A program made the position numbers and the translations under genes. 47,039 bases of DNA from Planktothricoides sp. SR001 (GTDB lineage: Bacteria; Cyanobacteriota; Cyanobacteriia; Cyanobacteriales; Laspinemataceae). Shown piece after piece: positions 1 to 9,330 of this stretch (its first letter is position 1; each line of letters begins with the position of its first letter). The stretch spans positions 45,856 to 92,894 of the forward strand of contig NZ_LIUQ01000026.1 of assembly GCF_001276715.1 (NCBI RefSeq), read 5' to 3'. The notes under the pieces are model-generated. The model did not search any database. It saw nothing but the letters and a program-made list of their open reading frames with translations, and had not been told where the DNA came from.

Positions 1-483
1 CCCACATCTGGCTCCCACATCTTAGAACTTTCCCCTAACTTCAGCGATCGCCATCACTTTTCCTTAAATTTTTCCTGAAATAATAGCGATCGAAAACCCT
101 GATGGGGAATGGATCTGCGCCAATCCCATCTCAGGAATATGACTTCCTGGGACAGCAAATCATCAACGATCCCCTTGACACTTGAAAATTAATGTGGTAA
201 TCAGTTTAATTTTTCTGGCAGTAGCCAGTCAATATCGCCAGTCAATATCAAAGTCGATTAGTGGAGATCCACTGACTCAAAGCAATCAGACGATTTAATC
301 TTAAATAATAATATTATGAACCTTTTTCTGGTAAATGCCTAGGGAAATGGTTAAATGTTAGAAATTTTAACGATTCCCTTGTAATTGGTTTGCTGATTGG
401 TTTGCTGATTGGGCGATCGTCAGAAACCGGGTTGCGGTAATTTCTACCCAAGATAAGAAACCCGGTTTCTGTCACCCGCAGAA
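1..483. other. Intergenic region with a palindromic repeat
   Basis: I see no gene here. The last part (about 422-471) holds a diverging pair of the AGAAACCGGGTT / AACCCGGTTTCT element, which can form a hairpin with a loop of about 25 nt. The same element recurs at 11.6, 12.4, 15.7, 34.2 and 36.2 kb, so it is a dispersed repeat of this genome. It lies just downstream of the stop of the minus-strand gene at 484-966 and could act as its transcription end, though there is no clear U-tract. Confidence 0.5.
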
Positions 484-966
484 TTACTCTAAAGAGCTTA
501 ATGCCCGATCTAAGATTTTTCGAGCTTCTTCAGCTTGGCTTCTGGCCAATAAATAACGCTGATTGGCTTGAGCAAAATTTTTCAGCACCTTAAATCCGTC
601 TTTCAACTGGTTAATTTGTTCTTCCGTCACCGGATCATCATTAAATAAGATATCGATTTGTTGACGAATTTGCAGAGCTTCTTCCTTAGTCTGAGTCATT
701 TTTAACTTTAAAGAAGCCAAACTATTGAGAATTTGCACCGCTTCGGTGACTGGATCGTCAATTTCTTCACCATCTAAATTGGTATTGGTATCTTTCACTT
801 CCACAAACTGATCAGGGCCAAACCCATCAGCTAATTTCGTTTTCAACTTGCCCTCATCCATCAATTCCATTAGTTGATCCATCGCTTTATCGCGATTTTT
901 CGGAGAATCTTTCCCGCGAACATCAATAACGATTTCTGGAGATTGGGGAATTGTGTACTTAACCAT
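484..966 (-). CDS. Conserved hypothetical protein, 160 aa, coiled-coil-like
   Basis: I do not recognise this family. The protein is soluble and acidic, with no signal peptide or membrane segment. Residues about 1-60 look like a small mixed domain (opening MVKYTIPQSPEIVIDVRG). From about residue 80 to the C terminus it is strongly helical with heptad-like Leu/Ile spacing and many Gln/Glu/Lys, suggesting a coiled coil and an oligomeric or adaptor role. The ATG is the only sensible start, and codon use and GC match neighbouring genes, so I take it as real. It stands alone: the next gene upstream ends at 1276, and a 10-bp tandem array (1101-1160) lies 135 bp upstream of its start. Confidence 0.7.
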   Translation of the reverse strand: MVKYTIPQSPEIVIDVRGKDSPKNRDKAMDQLMELMDEGKLKTKLADGFGPDQFVEVKDTNTNLDGEEIDDPVTEAVQILNSLASLKLKMTQTKEEALQIRQQIDILFNDDPVTEEQINQLKDGFKVLKNFAQANQRYLLARSQAEEARKILDRALSSLE

Positions 967-1100
967 TGCTTTTTCCTGAACGTAAAACTATTAGTTAATT
1001 GAAATTATCGGCTGTATTACTTTGCTGGACGAGCGTGGTCAATCAAGCAATGAATGAGATAAATTAATTATAGAGGCTTTTCTGCTGGCAACCAAATACA

Positions 1101-1160
1101 TCGGTAATTATCGGTGATTCTAGGTGATTCTCGGTAATTCTAGGTGATTCTCGGTAAATG
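1101..1160. repeat. Six 10-bp tandem units (TMGGTRATTC)
   Basis: Six consecutive 10-bp units follow the pattern T(C/A)GGT(A/G)ATTM with one or two changes each. The array lies between the stop of the cytochrome gene and the start of the 160-aa ORF. The 10-bp period is close to one helical turn, so all copies face the same side of the DNA. No function is known. Confidence 0.8.
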
Positions 1161-1275
1161 ATTGGCAGTTGCGATCGCTGGATTTACAGAAAAAGTGGAA
1201 TAATCAATGCCATAAACCAGCCTAAAAATACCAGAATTTCAATTTTATTTAACAAAGTCTTGGTAAATTTGAACA

Positions 1276-1893
1276 TTATTTTTGAGTCAACTTTGATTTT
1301 TGCTGTTTCAACCAATTGAGGGTATTTGCTTTCCAATCACGGGGACTGTCTTGGGGACGTACCTGCCAATTAAACATGGATAAAATCAGGGGTATTCCTC
1401 CTACTTTTGCCACCATGAGTAAATGTAATACTAAACATAGCACCATGACCAGCCAAGCGAATAAATGCAGATAATACCAAGGATGATTTAATTCGCCATT
1501 GGGCAGCCATTCTTCTTTCATGGTTCGTCCGGAAAAAGCGGCTAAGATGGCAGCTAAAAGCATTAAAGTATTGACTAAGCGATGCCAACTATACCAGCCA
1601 ATCTTCTGATTGAGGTTGGTAAGATTTTTTAAAGAATCCGGTTGTAATAGGCGTTTTTCTCCTGGATGAAAACTATAAAGAGCAAATGCGGGGATAATCA
1701 GAAAAAAAGAGACAGCGATGGTGCCGTGAATGTCTTGAATGGATGATAGGTTAGGCAGGGGCAGTTTGCCCCAACGACCATCAAATGTATTGTAAACCCA
1801 AAATCCCGTGATGATTGACCCGATGATTAAGCATCCATTGATCCCGTGTAAAAGCCGGAGTAACAAAGGTTGATAAGGAAGATTTCTAAACAT
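1276..1893 (-). CDS. Cytochrome b561-like membrane protein
   Basis: This is a four-helix integral membrane protein of the bacterial cytochrome b561 / cytochrome b N-terminal type, which binds heme b and moves electrons across or along the membrane. Visible support: a first helix with LLRLLHGINGCLIIGSIITG (His about residue 16), a second around residues 60-75 beginning near DIHGTIAVSFF (His), a third near HRLVNTLMLLAAILAAFSG (His about 104), and a fourth at HLFAWLVMVLCLVLHLL with two His residues. These are the expected positions for axial heme ligands. The C-terminal tail is short and Lys-rich. A partner dehydrogenase is not adjacent, so the electron donor is unknown. A 33-bp block of 11-bp repeats lies 45 bp upstream of the start. 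Confidence 0.8.
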   Translation of the reverse strand: MFRNLPYQPLLLRLLHGINGCLIIGSIITGFWVYNTFDGRWGKLPLPNLSSIQDIHGTIAVSFFLIIPAFALYSFHPGEKRLLQPDSLKNLTNLNQKIGWYSWHRLVNTLMLLAAILAAFSGRTMKEEWLPNGELNHPWYYLHLFAWLVMVLCLVLHLLMVAKVGGIPLILSMFNWQVRPQDSPRDWKANTLNWLKQQKSKLTQK

Positions 1894-1937
1894 TAGCGGT
1901 TGATCGGTAAGCTGAGACAGTTATATTGTTTCGCTAT

Positions 1938-1970
1938 TATAGCATTATCATAGCATGATCATAGCATTTT
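1938..1970. repeat. Three 11-bp direct repeats upstream of the cytochrome gene
   Basis: Three consecutive 11-bp units share the core ATAGCAT (TATAGCATTAT, CATAGCATGAT, CATAGCATTTT). They sit 45-77 bp upstream of the minus-strand start at 1893, a normal promoter or operator position. The rest of the 1894-2354 gap is AT-rich and holds no gene I can support. Confidence 0.65.
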
Positions 1971-2354
1971 TTTACTTTTTTTACTTAAAGCTTCATGGAA
2001 CAGGATTTTTTCGGCTGGTCAGCCAATAAGTATTGATCAAGCCTTTGCCTTTGAGAACCATTTTCCCCCGACCATGCAAAAATATACTAAGTTCTCCAGG
2101 GATAATCTAAGCAGCTTCACTCCTATTCAGGGGATTTTTTATCAATAAGATAAAATTTTTTCGTTGCTGTTTTCCTTGACGAAATATAAAACAAGTCAAT
2201 ATTTGTTGATTTTTGTGCTTGAATATTTGCCAAAAATCAGCGGCTATGCTAAACTTCGCTACAGGGATAATCATTATCCCATATCGCTTTTAGATAAATC
2301 TTTTTACTAAAATAAAAATGTAAAGGTTTTTTATCTAACAATCACGCCAAATAC

Positions 2355-2969
2355 ATGAGAAAAAAAATGCATTTTAACTTAGAAGAAATTATCATCAAAA
2401 TCGGATATTTAGGGATTTGGGCGGTCGTCTTTGCTGAATCGGGATTATTCATCGGATTTTGCTTGCCTGGAGATAGTTTACTGTTTACTGCTGGACTGCT
2501 CTCTTCTCAAGGGATTTTCAATATTTTTACGTTGGGTTTTGGCTGTTTTGTCTGTGCCGTATTAGGTGATAATGTTGGTTATGCAACCGGATATCGTTTT
2601 GGACGTAAACTCTTTGATAAAGAAGATGGTTGGTTTTTCAAGAAAAAACATTTGGTGAAAACCGAAAAATTTTATGGCAAACATGGGTCTAAAGCGATTA
2701 TTCTCGCCCGCTTTGTCCCCATTGTCAGAACCTTTGCGCCGATTATTGCCGGGATCGCCGCGATGCGTTATCGCACTTTTATCAAATATAATTTGGTGGG
2801 GGGTTTTATTTGGGCGATCGGGATGACGATTTCAGGTTATTATTTAGGCACGAAAATCCCCGACCCTGATAAGTATATCCTGCCGATTGTTCTGGTAATT
2901 ATTCTGGTTTCTTTTTTGCCGATTATCGTTCATTTTGTGCAAGCTAAACTAGAAGATGATTTAGAATAA
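2355..2969 (+). CDS. DedA family membrane protein
   Basis: A member of the DedA/SNARE-associated superfamily: polytopic inner-membrane proteins implicated in phospholipid (undecaprenyl phosphate or other lipid carrier) translocation and membrane homeostasis. The 204-aa length is typical. Visible hallmarks are the N-terminal re-entrant region with FAESGLFIGFCLPGDSLLF (acidic E and D conserved), the cytoplasmic block GYRFGRKLFDKEDGWFFKK, the family signature KFYGKHGSKAIILARFVPIVRTFAPIIAG with its two conserved Arg residues, and two C-terminal transmembrane helices. There are two candidate starts, MRKKM... at 2355 and the inner M5; neither has a clear Shine-Dalgarno sequence, so I keep 2355. It is a single-gene unit, convergent with the M16 peptidase. 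Confidence 0.92.
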   Translation: MRKKMHFNLEEIIIKIGYLGIWAVVFAESGLFIGFCLPGDSLLFTAGLLSSQGIFNIFTLGFGCFVCAVLGDNVGYATGYRFGRKLFDKEDGWFFKKKHLVKTEKFYGKHGSKAIILARFVPIVRTFAPIIAGIAAMRYRTFIKYNLVGGFIWAIGMTISGYYLGTKIPDPDKYILPIVLVIILVSFLPIIVHFVQAKLEDDLE

Positions 2970-3149
2970 TTGCGATCGCACTGACCCCGTAGAGTCAGAG
3001 CGAATCTTGGGTATCTAATGCCCTCTCTAGCTGATGGCAATTTTTAGGCAGCAGAGGGGGCGATCGCCCCTAAAAATTTTGAGTTTAAACATTACCAAAT
3101 GGTAGGGGTTGAATCGGTAATCGCTGCTGAGAAAAAAACCGCCACTAAC

Positions 3150-3194
3150 TTGGCTTAACTTGGCTTAAATTGGCTTAAATTGGCTTAACTTGGC
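3150..3194. repeat. 4.5 copies of a 10-bp tandem repeat TTGGCTTAAM
   Basis: Four full copies of TTGGCTTAAC or TTGGCTTAAA plus a half copy sit in the 313-bp gap between the convergent ends of the DedA gene (2969) and the M16 peptidase (3283). No gene is visible in this gap. The repeat is in a transcription-end rather than a promoter position. Confidence 0.85.
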
Positions 3195-3282
3195 CGTCAC
3201 CCAAGCAGATATTTTTTATCTATGAGAGACTGATGGAATTTTCCTCAAACAACTCACAACCAACCAGCCACTATCAATTTGA

Positions 3283-4596
3283 TTAATTGGCTTTAGGGCG
3301 AACGACCAAAACCCCATAAGCATCAGGAGAAAGATATTTTTGGGTCGCTTCTAGGATATCCACTGGTTGCACCGATTGAATGTGTTGAGGATAATTTAAT
3401 GCCGGGGCTAATTCGGCAATCATTGATTGATAATAGCCATATAAGTTGGCTCGATCGCTGGGGGTTTCATTGCCAAAAATAAACCGATTCGCCACTTGAG
3501 TCCGAATGCGAGTAATTTCCGCTTCGGTGACAAATTCCTGATGTAAGGTGCGAATATGTTGGGCGATCGCAGCTTCGACGATTGCTATATTTTCTGTGGG
3601 TAAATCCACGGAAATATAAAAAAGTCCTTGAACTCGGTGGTTGATATTGCTCACAGAAATACTAGAGATTAATCCCCGGTCTTCTCGTAAATCTTGAACC
3701 ATGCGGGATGTCCGACCTGAGCCTAAAATAGAGGCTAGTATATCCAAGGGATAAGTTTGCTCCAAGTCCAGCAAACCGGGGACTCGCCACATCATTACCA
3801 GTCGCGCTTGTTGCAGGGCTTCATCGACAATTTCTTCCCGAATAATTTGCTCAAAATTTGCTTCTGGGGTGAGCATTTCCAGGTGGTGATACCTAGGGGA
3901 GCGATCGCTTTTTTCGCTCCACTGAGGCTTAATCTGTGTTAATCCTTCCGCAATAATTTCTATCATCTCCTCCACGGGCAAATTCCCCACCGCCACTGCG
4001 GTCAAGGACTCCGGTTGATACCATTGGGCGTGAAAATCCCGCATTTGCTGTGGGGTGAGGCTAGAAATCACCTCTACAGGACCGAGTACGGGACGGCGGT
4101 ATGGTAAGTGGTTAAATGCCAGTTTCATTGCCCGGTAATAGGTGCGACGACGAGGATTATCTTGCGATCGACGAATTTCTTCAAGCACCACCAAACGCTC
4201 TTTTTCAAAAGCTTCATCGGGAATAGTCGGGTTGAGTACCACATCCATTTGTAACGGCGCGAGTTCCGCAAAATCTTTCGGCGCAGTGGTAATGTAGTAG
4301 TGAGTGTAATCTTGACTGGTGGCGGCATTGGTGACAGCACCGCGCTCTTCGATTTTACGCTCAAACTCTCCACTAACCAGTTGTTCCGTGCCTTTAAAAA
4401 TCATGTGTTCCAGAAAATGCGCCATGCCATTGATTTCATTGGCTTCTATGGCTGAACCAATGGGGTTCCAGAGGTTAAGATTGACCGCTTCTACGGGCAT
4501 TTGTTCGACCACAATTGTCAAACCATTGGGTAATCGATGAATGGTCGGTGAGTTAAGGCGATTGACGATAGGAGATTTGAGCAGCGTTGATATCAT
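3283..4596 (-). CDS. M16 family zinc peptidase (processing-peptidase-like)
   Basis: A single-chain M16 (inverzincin) metallopeptidase of 437 aa, the length of the bacterial YmxG/PqqL-type or mitochondrial processing peptidase beta-type subunits. The inverted zinc motif HxxEH is seen in AHFLEHMIFKGTEQ at about residue 59-67, and the third zinc ligand is the Glu in VVLEEIRRSQDNP about 75 residues later. The active site is thus complete. The second domain (residues about 230-430) carries the usual R/Y-containing region (FYISVDLPTENI, RFIFGNETPSDRANLYGYY). There is no signal peptide, so the protein is probably cytoplasmic. Many cyanobacteria carry an inactive partner next door; none is seen here. 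Confidence 0.92.
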   Translation of the reverse strand: MISTLLKSPIVNRLNSPTIHRLPNGLTIVVEQMPVEAVNLNLWNPIGSAIEANEINGMAHFLEHMIFKGTEQLVSGEFERKIEERGAVTNAATSQDYTHYYITTAPKDFAELAPLQMDVVLNPTIPDEAFEKERLVVLEEIRRSQDNPRRRTYYRAMKLAFNHLPYRRPVLGPVEVISSLTPQQMRDFHAQWYQPESLTAVAVGNLPVEEMIEIIAEGLTQIKPQWSEKSDRSPRYHHLEMLTPEANFEQIIREEIVDEALQQARLVMMWRVPGLLDLEQTYPLDILASILGSGRTSRMVQDLREDRGLISSISVSNINHRVQGLFYISVDLPTENIAIVEAAIAQHIRTLHQEFVTEAEITRIRTQVANRFIFGNETPSDRANLYGYYQSMIAELAPALNYPQHIQSVQPVDILEATQKYLSPDAYGVLVVRPKAN

Positions 4597-4873
4597 GGAT
4601 TAAATAATCGGCGGATTGTACGTTCCTGGATCTATCTTAATCATCTTGGCCAAAAAAATCTGGCAAAAATAGAGAAAAGGAGACAATAACCCAGGTTAAG
4701 ACAAAATTAATCCAGGCTTGCCTCTGGTGAGAACTACTGAGAACTGTCCCCAGGGTAAACTCCGAGCAAAAAACTTACCTGGATCGAAAATAAGGCTTTT
4801 TCGCTGTTTTGATTATGATTAGATGCTCGATTAATTTTATTTAGGTGATTTTCCAAGGATTTATTAAGTTATT

Positions 4874-5473
4874 ATGGCTGAATTTTCCCCAGTTCCCCAA
4901 TATTCTGAACGGTACGATCTCGCCGTGCAATTTGCCCTAGCCGCCCATCGCTATCAACAGCGCAAATATAGCGGCAAACCCTATATTCTCCACTTACAAG
5001 CGGTGTCTAGTTATGTATGGTTGGAGGGGGGCACCGAAGCGGAGGCGATCGCGGCTTGGTTACATGATTATGTGGAAGATGCCGCCCCAAAACAGGGGCT
5101 AACCGTTGACCAAGCTTTTGCCAAAATTACCGATAACTTTGGGTCTGAAGTGGCGGCTATTGTCCGGGGTTGTACGGAATGCGATCGCAGTCTTCCTTGG
5201 CAGGAAAGAAAGCAAGAATATATTGAGCAAGTTGCCTCTGGTTCTGATAGCATTGTCTTGGTAAGTTTGGCGGATAAATACGATAACTATACCAATGGTT
5301 ATTTACGGGAAGGCTTCAGTAAGACACCTATGAAACGCAAAGCAGAATTAATTTGGTTTGGCGAATCTTTGGCAGCGATATATTCTGAACGCTTCCCAGA
5401 AAGTTTCTTAGCCCGTCAATTTCTGCGAAGTTTAGAGCAGCTTAAAGGTATTTATGAATTAACCAATAGCTAA
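4874..5473 (+). CDS. HD-domain phosphohydrolase, (p)ppGpp-hydrolase-like
   Basis: A 199-aa HD-superfamily protein similar in layout to the hydrolase half of RelA/SpoT and to stand-alone MESH1-type enzymes. Support: AHRYQQRKYSGKPYILHLQAVSSY at the N terminus (the RelA/SpoT pattern of H, R, K, G, PY, H), the metal motif WLHDYVEDA (HDxxED) near residue 65, and a C-terminal LADKYDNYTN block corresponding to the conserved L-A/S-D-x-x-x-N element. All metal-binding residues are present, so hydrolase activity is likely, but no synthetase domain is present and the substrate cannot be read from sequence. A MESH1-like NADPH or nucleotide phosphatase is an alternative. It has no operon partners. Confidence 0.85.
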   Translation: MAEFSPVPQYSERYDLAVQFALAAHRYQQRKYSGKPYILHLQAVSSYVWLEGGTEAEAIAAWLHDYVEDAAPKQGLTVDQAFAKITDNFGSEVAAIVRGCTECDRSLPWQERKQEYIEQVASGSDSIVLVSLADKYDNYTNGYLREGFSKTPMKRKAELIWFGESLAAIYSERFPESFLARQFLRSLEQLKGIYELTNS

Positions 5474-5653
5474 ATCACCATAGTTTGTTTCTGTCATTCC
5501 CGCGTATGCAGGAATCCATAGTAATGTAGGTTGGGTTGAAGCATGAAACCCAACATGGACATAAGTTTAAAAAAAGGCGATCGCCCTTTGGGTTAGTTGC
5601 GGTTAAAAAGATGCGATCGCTTCTATTAATCTTCTATATTGGGTCTATATTGG

Positions 5654-5681
5654 GTAGGGGCGAATGGCCATTCGCCCCTAC
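5654..5681. repeat. 28-bp perfect palindrome (GTAGGGGCGAAT...)
   Basis: A perfect palindrome reading GTAGGGGCGAATGG and its reverse complement. An identical 28-bp copy is found at 37047-37074. It lies between the HD gene and the end of the pentapeptide gene, beside other dispersed pieces (5500-5560) such as a GTAGGTTGGGTT...AACCCAACAT hairpin. This is a common style of cyanobacterial intergenic element. Confidence 0.9.
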
Positions 5682-5708
5682 ATTATTATCTGATATTATC
5701 TAAATTAT

Positions 5709-7933
5709 CTAATCTGTTTTTGATTTTTGCCAATCTTCTAAAGCCGCGATCGCAAAACTGGCGGCTGGATGACTTAACAATTGTTCTAATGCCGCAGTTC
5801 CCCCGGATTTTAAGGCGCTGAGAATTCGTTGCATTAAAGTGGGGTTATTTTCGATTGCTTCAATTGCCTTAGTTGCGATCGTCATTTTGCCCGTCGTGGT
5901 ATCTGTTGGATAAGTTTTTTCCAACTGTTCTAGTAATTTTTGAATTTCGGCGGCGGCTGTCGCTAAATCTTGCTTTTGTTCCGGGGCGTATTGATTCACA
6001 TCTCGGCCAACATTTTCAATGATAGTGCCTTGGTTGTCTGTGATATTTCGGTTATCTTCGTGATAGCTGTTAGTGGTGATATGACGATCGCCAGACATAT
6101 TCTGATCTCCTTGGTTTTGATTATAAATATTGATATCAGGGCTTTGATGCTTAGTTTCTAAAATTCCGGCTAATAATTGAATGATTTTGCCTCTATCTGC
6201 GACTAATGCTTGTAAAGCTTCCGGGGGTAATGACTGCACATATTCTAGGTTAGCAAAATAACCCTGATTCAAAGCAGCATGATCGCTTTGGGGTGAGGTT
6301 TCGGCTCGAATCAGCAACTTATCTTTATTTTTACCCTTTTTCTCCATCGAGACTACTTCGATTTCTGCCTCTGGGTTGTCGTCTTTCAGTTGTTGCAGCG
6401 CGATCGCCACCAGTCGCATATCAACGGACCGATTATGATACAAGTCCAGAGTCTGCCGCATGGGGGCGATAAAGTCCGTAAATTCCCCATCTTCAAAGTT
6501 TTTCTGCCAATCGTCGGGTTTGCGTTGTGGGTTAAGGTTGCTGCTTTCTTCCGGTGGCAAGGCGATAAATGCGGGGCGGTCTTTGGGGGGTAAACGCATA
6601 AATACATAATTGCAGCGAATGCCGTTCAGTTTGGTGGTGGTGGTAATGTTCCATTCCTCAATATATGCACCAGTGAGAGTGGCTCCGGTGAGGTCTGCAT
6701 CATCAAGTTGAGCATGAACTAATCGAGCATCGGTGAGGTTTGCATCTTGCAAGTTGGCATCATCAAGATTCGTTTCGATAAAACTGGCGTTTTGTAATTT
6801 GGATTTGTGAAGATTAATCCCTTGAAGATTTAAGCGATCATAAGTTTTATTTTCACCATCTCCGGTTGTCACCAGTTCTATAATTTGTGGTTGACTTAAA
6901 TAAGTGTCTCCAGGACGAGCAAACTTGAGCTTTTTTGCACCTCGCCACCAAGTACGTTTCAAATTAGCTCCCCTGAAGTCTGAGTTTTTCAGGGTAGCAT
7001 TGGTAAAATCTGCATCGGTGAGGTCTGCCCCTCGAAAACTTGTACCCCCTATAGCGGCAAAATCTATAGCCAATTGAAGAATTAGACCATTGTTTTTTTT
7101 GCCTGATAACGTACTTTTGGCTATATTTATTGAGGCTAATAACGATAAAAATATACCTATAGTAATCACTAAGTAAATATAACTATTGATTGTGATTTCT
7201 GGTATAATTGATGCTTTAGCCATACTGATTGCATTCTCTATTCCTTTATTCGATATACCTAGAAAAATTCCCACAAAATTTCCGATTAAAGAACAAAGCC
7301 AAGCCATGATTTTTTTCCAAACTTTATTATCCAGAATATCTGACGCGACTATTATAATATCTGACGCAACTATTGTAAAAGATGCTGTACCTTCTAAAAG
7401 AAGTAGAGCCGTTCCAGGTATAGTTAAAGCAGCAACTTCATCTCTATCCAAAGCAAAACCAATATTCGATAGAACTAAAACAAATGCCAAAGCGATTAAA
7501 ATTAGTGTGCTACCAAGAATCAAAGCTATTAAATCAGCCTTGAAACCTAAGTCACTAACGTAGAATATAAAAAGAGTAACCCCGATAACGAACAACATTG
7601 GAATAAAAGTATTTTTGTCTATGACTTCAGATAAGATATGAAAAATGATCCTAGTAAAGCATTACAAAATACAAACATAAATCCTATCAAAGCTGAAATC
7701 AAAAACAATCCTATCAGTAAAAAGATTTTTGTAGGATGGTCTAAGCCAGCTTGAGCATGATTGAATTTAGTATTTTTCAAAGTCGCATTGGTGAAGTTAG
7801 CCCCTCGAATATCCGCCTTGCTGAAATCTGCCCCAGAGAGGTCTTTGCCTTTGAACGACTGACCCCGGAGGTTTTCCCCCCGAAAATCTCTTCGACCATC
7901 TGCATAGCGTCGTAATAGTTCCTTGGCTTTCAT
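5709..7933 (-). pseudogene. Pentapeptide-repeat membrane protein, frameshifted
   Basis: One gene read in two frames. The N-terminal 104 codons (7619-7933) begin MKAKELLRRYADGRRDF and contain A(D/N)Lxx-type pentapeptides and one membrane helix. The remaining 629 codons (5709-7598 and in-frame upstream) start with several hydrophobic helices (about 150 aa), continue with a long pentapeptide block (LTDADFTNATLKNSDFRG, then LDDANLQDANLTDARLVHAQ), and end in a Gln/Asn-rich linker and a helical region near the stop. The second frame is open without a real start, and the two frames meet at a short T run near 7640, where one added T would join them. The fused protein would be about 740 aa, a typical cyanobacterial membrane pentapeptide protein of unknown role. 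The frameshift could be real or a sequencing error. Confidence 0.8.
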
Positions 7934-8278
7934 GGTGTTTTCTCAGTTTGTCGGAGGTGGAATCCCTATGGCGAAGGTTGCCACTGCTATTTTAGCAACG
8001 AGAAATCAAAAATTATCCTTCGTCAGCCAAGGGATCTAAACCATTATGGTAGGGTTCACGTTTTGGTGGGGGCAGTCGTCACCTTTGACCTGTAAAAAAT
8101 TTGCCATGATGGAATCTACTAATATAGTTTGGTTTCATTTATTGAGAAACTGGATTGGATGGATTCCCACGCGGGAATGACGTTTTTTTACTCTGTCCCT
8201 CATGGGTTTCTTGTTATAATCGCCTTCATCATATCAATCTCACTAATATCTGCCCTAGTCTCTCAAGGAGAACTTCCA

Positions 8279-8506
8279 ATGGCAAGCAACATTTCTTTAG
8301 AAGAACAAATCGCCGCAGTCAAGGCAGCAATTATTGAATTTCAGAAACAAATTGCGACCCCTGAACCAACCAATTGGCTAGAACAAATTACCGGATTTTT
8401 CAAGGATGAACCAGCCTTTGAGGAAGTCCTTGCTTATGGGCAAGCAATTCCCCAAGGGGATGAGCTTGTAATGGAATATGAAGAAGAGCGATCGCCATAT
8501 TTTTAA
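8279..8506 (+). CDS. Small hypothetical protein, 75 aa
   Basis: I do not recognise the family. I place the start at the ATG at 8279 (MASNISLEEQIAAVKAAI), because an AAGGAG Shine-Dalgarno sequence lies 8 nt upstream (8265-8270). The longer frame upstream runs through a palindromic repeat (GATTCCCACGCGGGAATGAC) and is most likely not coding. The protein is acidic and helical with no membrane segment. Its only notable part is a short helix at the N terminus followed by NWLEQITGFFKDEPAFEEVL. The size and charge resemble small antitoxin-like or regulator proteins encoded beside toxin genes, and it precedes a decayed toxin locus, but that is only context. Confidence 0.6.
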   Translation: MASNISLEEQIAAVKAAIIEFQKQIATPEPTNWLEQITGFFKDEPAFEEVLAYGQAIPQGDELVMEYEEERSPYF

Positions 8507-8567
8507 AGATTATTCAATGACTTGTAGCAAATCTTATGTCAAAAAATTACAAGGATAAATTACTACC

Positions 8568-8927
8568 GTGACTTGGGAAATAGAATATACTGATGAATTT
8601 CAAGGGTGGTGGTAAATTCTGCAATAAACACAGCAGGATGATATTATTGTGATTGTCCAATTACTAGAAGAAAAAGGGCCAAATTTACCTTTCCCGTATT
8701 CTTCTGGGGTGAATGGCTCAAAACATTCTCATTTAAGAGAATTACGCATTCAAAGTGGAGGCAAGCCTTTAAGAATTTTTTACGCTTTCGATCCGCGACG
8801 CACTGAAATATTATTAATCGGAGGTGATAAAACTGGGGATAACCGATTTTATGAAAAGTATGTGCTAATCGCCGATAGGCTATACGATGAATACCTTAAA
8901 GAACTACAGCAAGAGGGATTATTATGA
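8568..8927 (+). pseudogene. Gp49-like (HigB/RelE-fold) toxin, two in-frame stops
   Basis: Reading from the GTG at 8568 gives VTWEIEYTDEFQGWW, the expected N terminus of the phage Gp49-like/DUF891 toxin family, followed by TAA at 8613-8615, a second TAA at 8625-8627, and then an open frame to 8927. The body is well conserved (LLEEKGPNLPFPYSSGVNGSK, LRELRIQSGGKPLRIFYAF, LLIGGDKTGDNRFYEK). This family is a ribosome-dependent mRNA interferase with antitoxin encoded downstream. Translation could restart at GTG 8649, but that protein would lack the first beta-strand and about 27 residues. The stop overlaps the antitoxin start by 4 nt (ATGA), so the module was translationally coupled. Confidence 0.8.
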
Positions 8928-9205
8928 GCGGACATCATAAATTTAATCAATTAATCGAAAACATTTCACCAGAGAGAAAAGCGAGGATTGCCCAGAAAAA
9001 CGCCCGGATTCAGCAAGAGATGGCGTTAAATGAATTACAGCAAGCCTTTTTACAAAAGCAAACAGATATTTATATAAATCATTTGCGAGAAGTTATTGCA
9101 CTCATGGGCGGTGAATTAATTATTAAAGCGAAGTTTCCCGATCGCGAAGTCACCATTAATAGTTTTAGTGAATTGCTGTCTGATAAAAGTTCAGATCGGA
9201 CATGA
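8924..9205 (+). CDS. XRE-type antitoxin with the helix-turn-helix deleted
   Basis: A 93-aa protein paired with the toxin fragment. Its ends match the HigA-like XRE antitoxins that accompany Gp49-like toxins: N-terminal SPERKARIAQKNARIQQEMALNEL-type helices and the C-terminal MGGELIIKAKFPDREVTINSF strand region. In that family, about 20-25 residues carrying the HTH (a TQxxLAxxLxVxQxxVSKxE-like stretch) normally join the two. Here NELQQAFLQ runs straight into KQTDIYINHL, so the recognition helix is missing while the frame is kept. The product could still bind toxin but should not bind DNA. The family usually has about 115-120 residues, so 93 fits an internal deletion. That this is decay together with the toxin is my inference. 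Confidence 0.7.
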   Translation: MSGHHKFNQLIENISPERKARIAQKNARIQQEMALNELQQAFLQKQTDIYINHLREVIALMGGELIIKAKFPDREVTINSFSELLSDKSSDRT

Positions 9206-9330
9206 ATTTAGAACAGGTGCATTCCATGTTTGTCGGGGTTGCCTGGGTTTGTAGGGGCGATCGCATGACCGCCGATATTTATGATGAAAATATGGATTTG
9301 ACTGCGGTCATGCTTCGCCCTTCTATGGCC

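Noticed and set aside
7619-7660. Programmed -1 frameshift in the pentapeptide gene
   Set aside because: The heptamer is A-TTT-TTC, not the ideal T-TTT-TTC, and no stimulatory hairpin was evident; a simple indel is more likely.
8129-8278. Longer N terminus for the 75-aa protein
   Set aside because: It crosses a palindromic repeat, and a strong Shine-Dalgarno sequence supports 8279.
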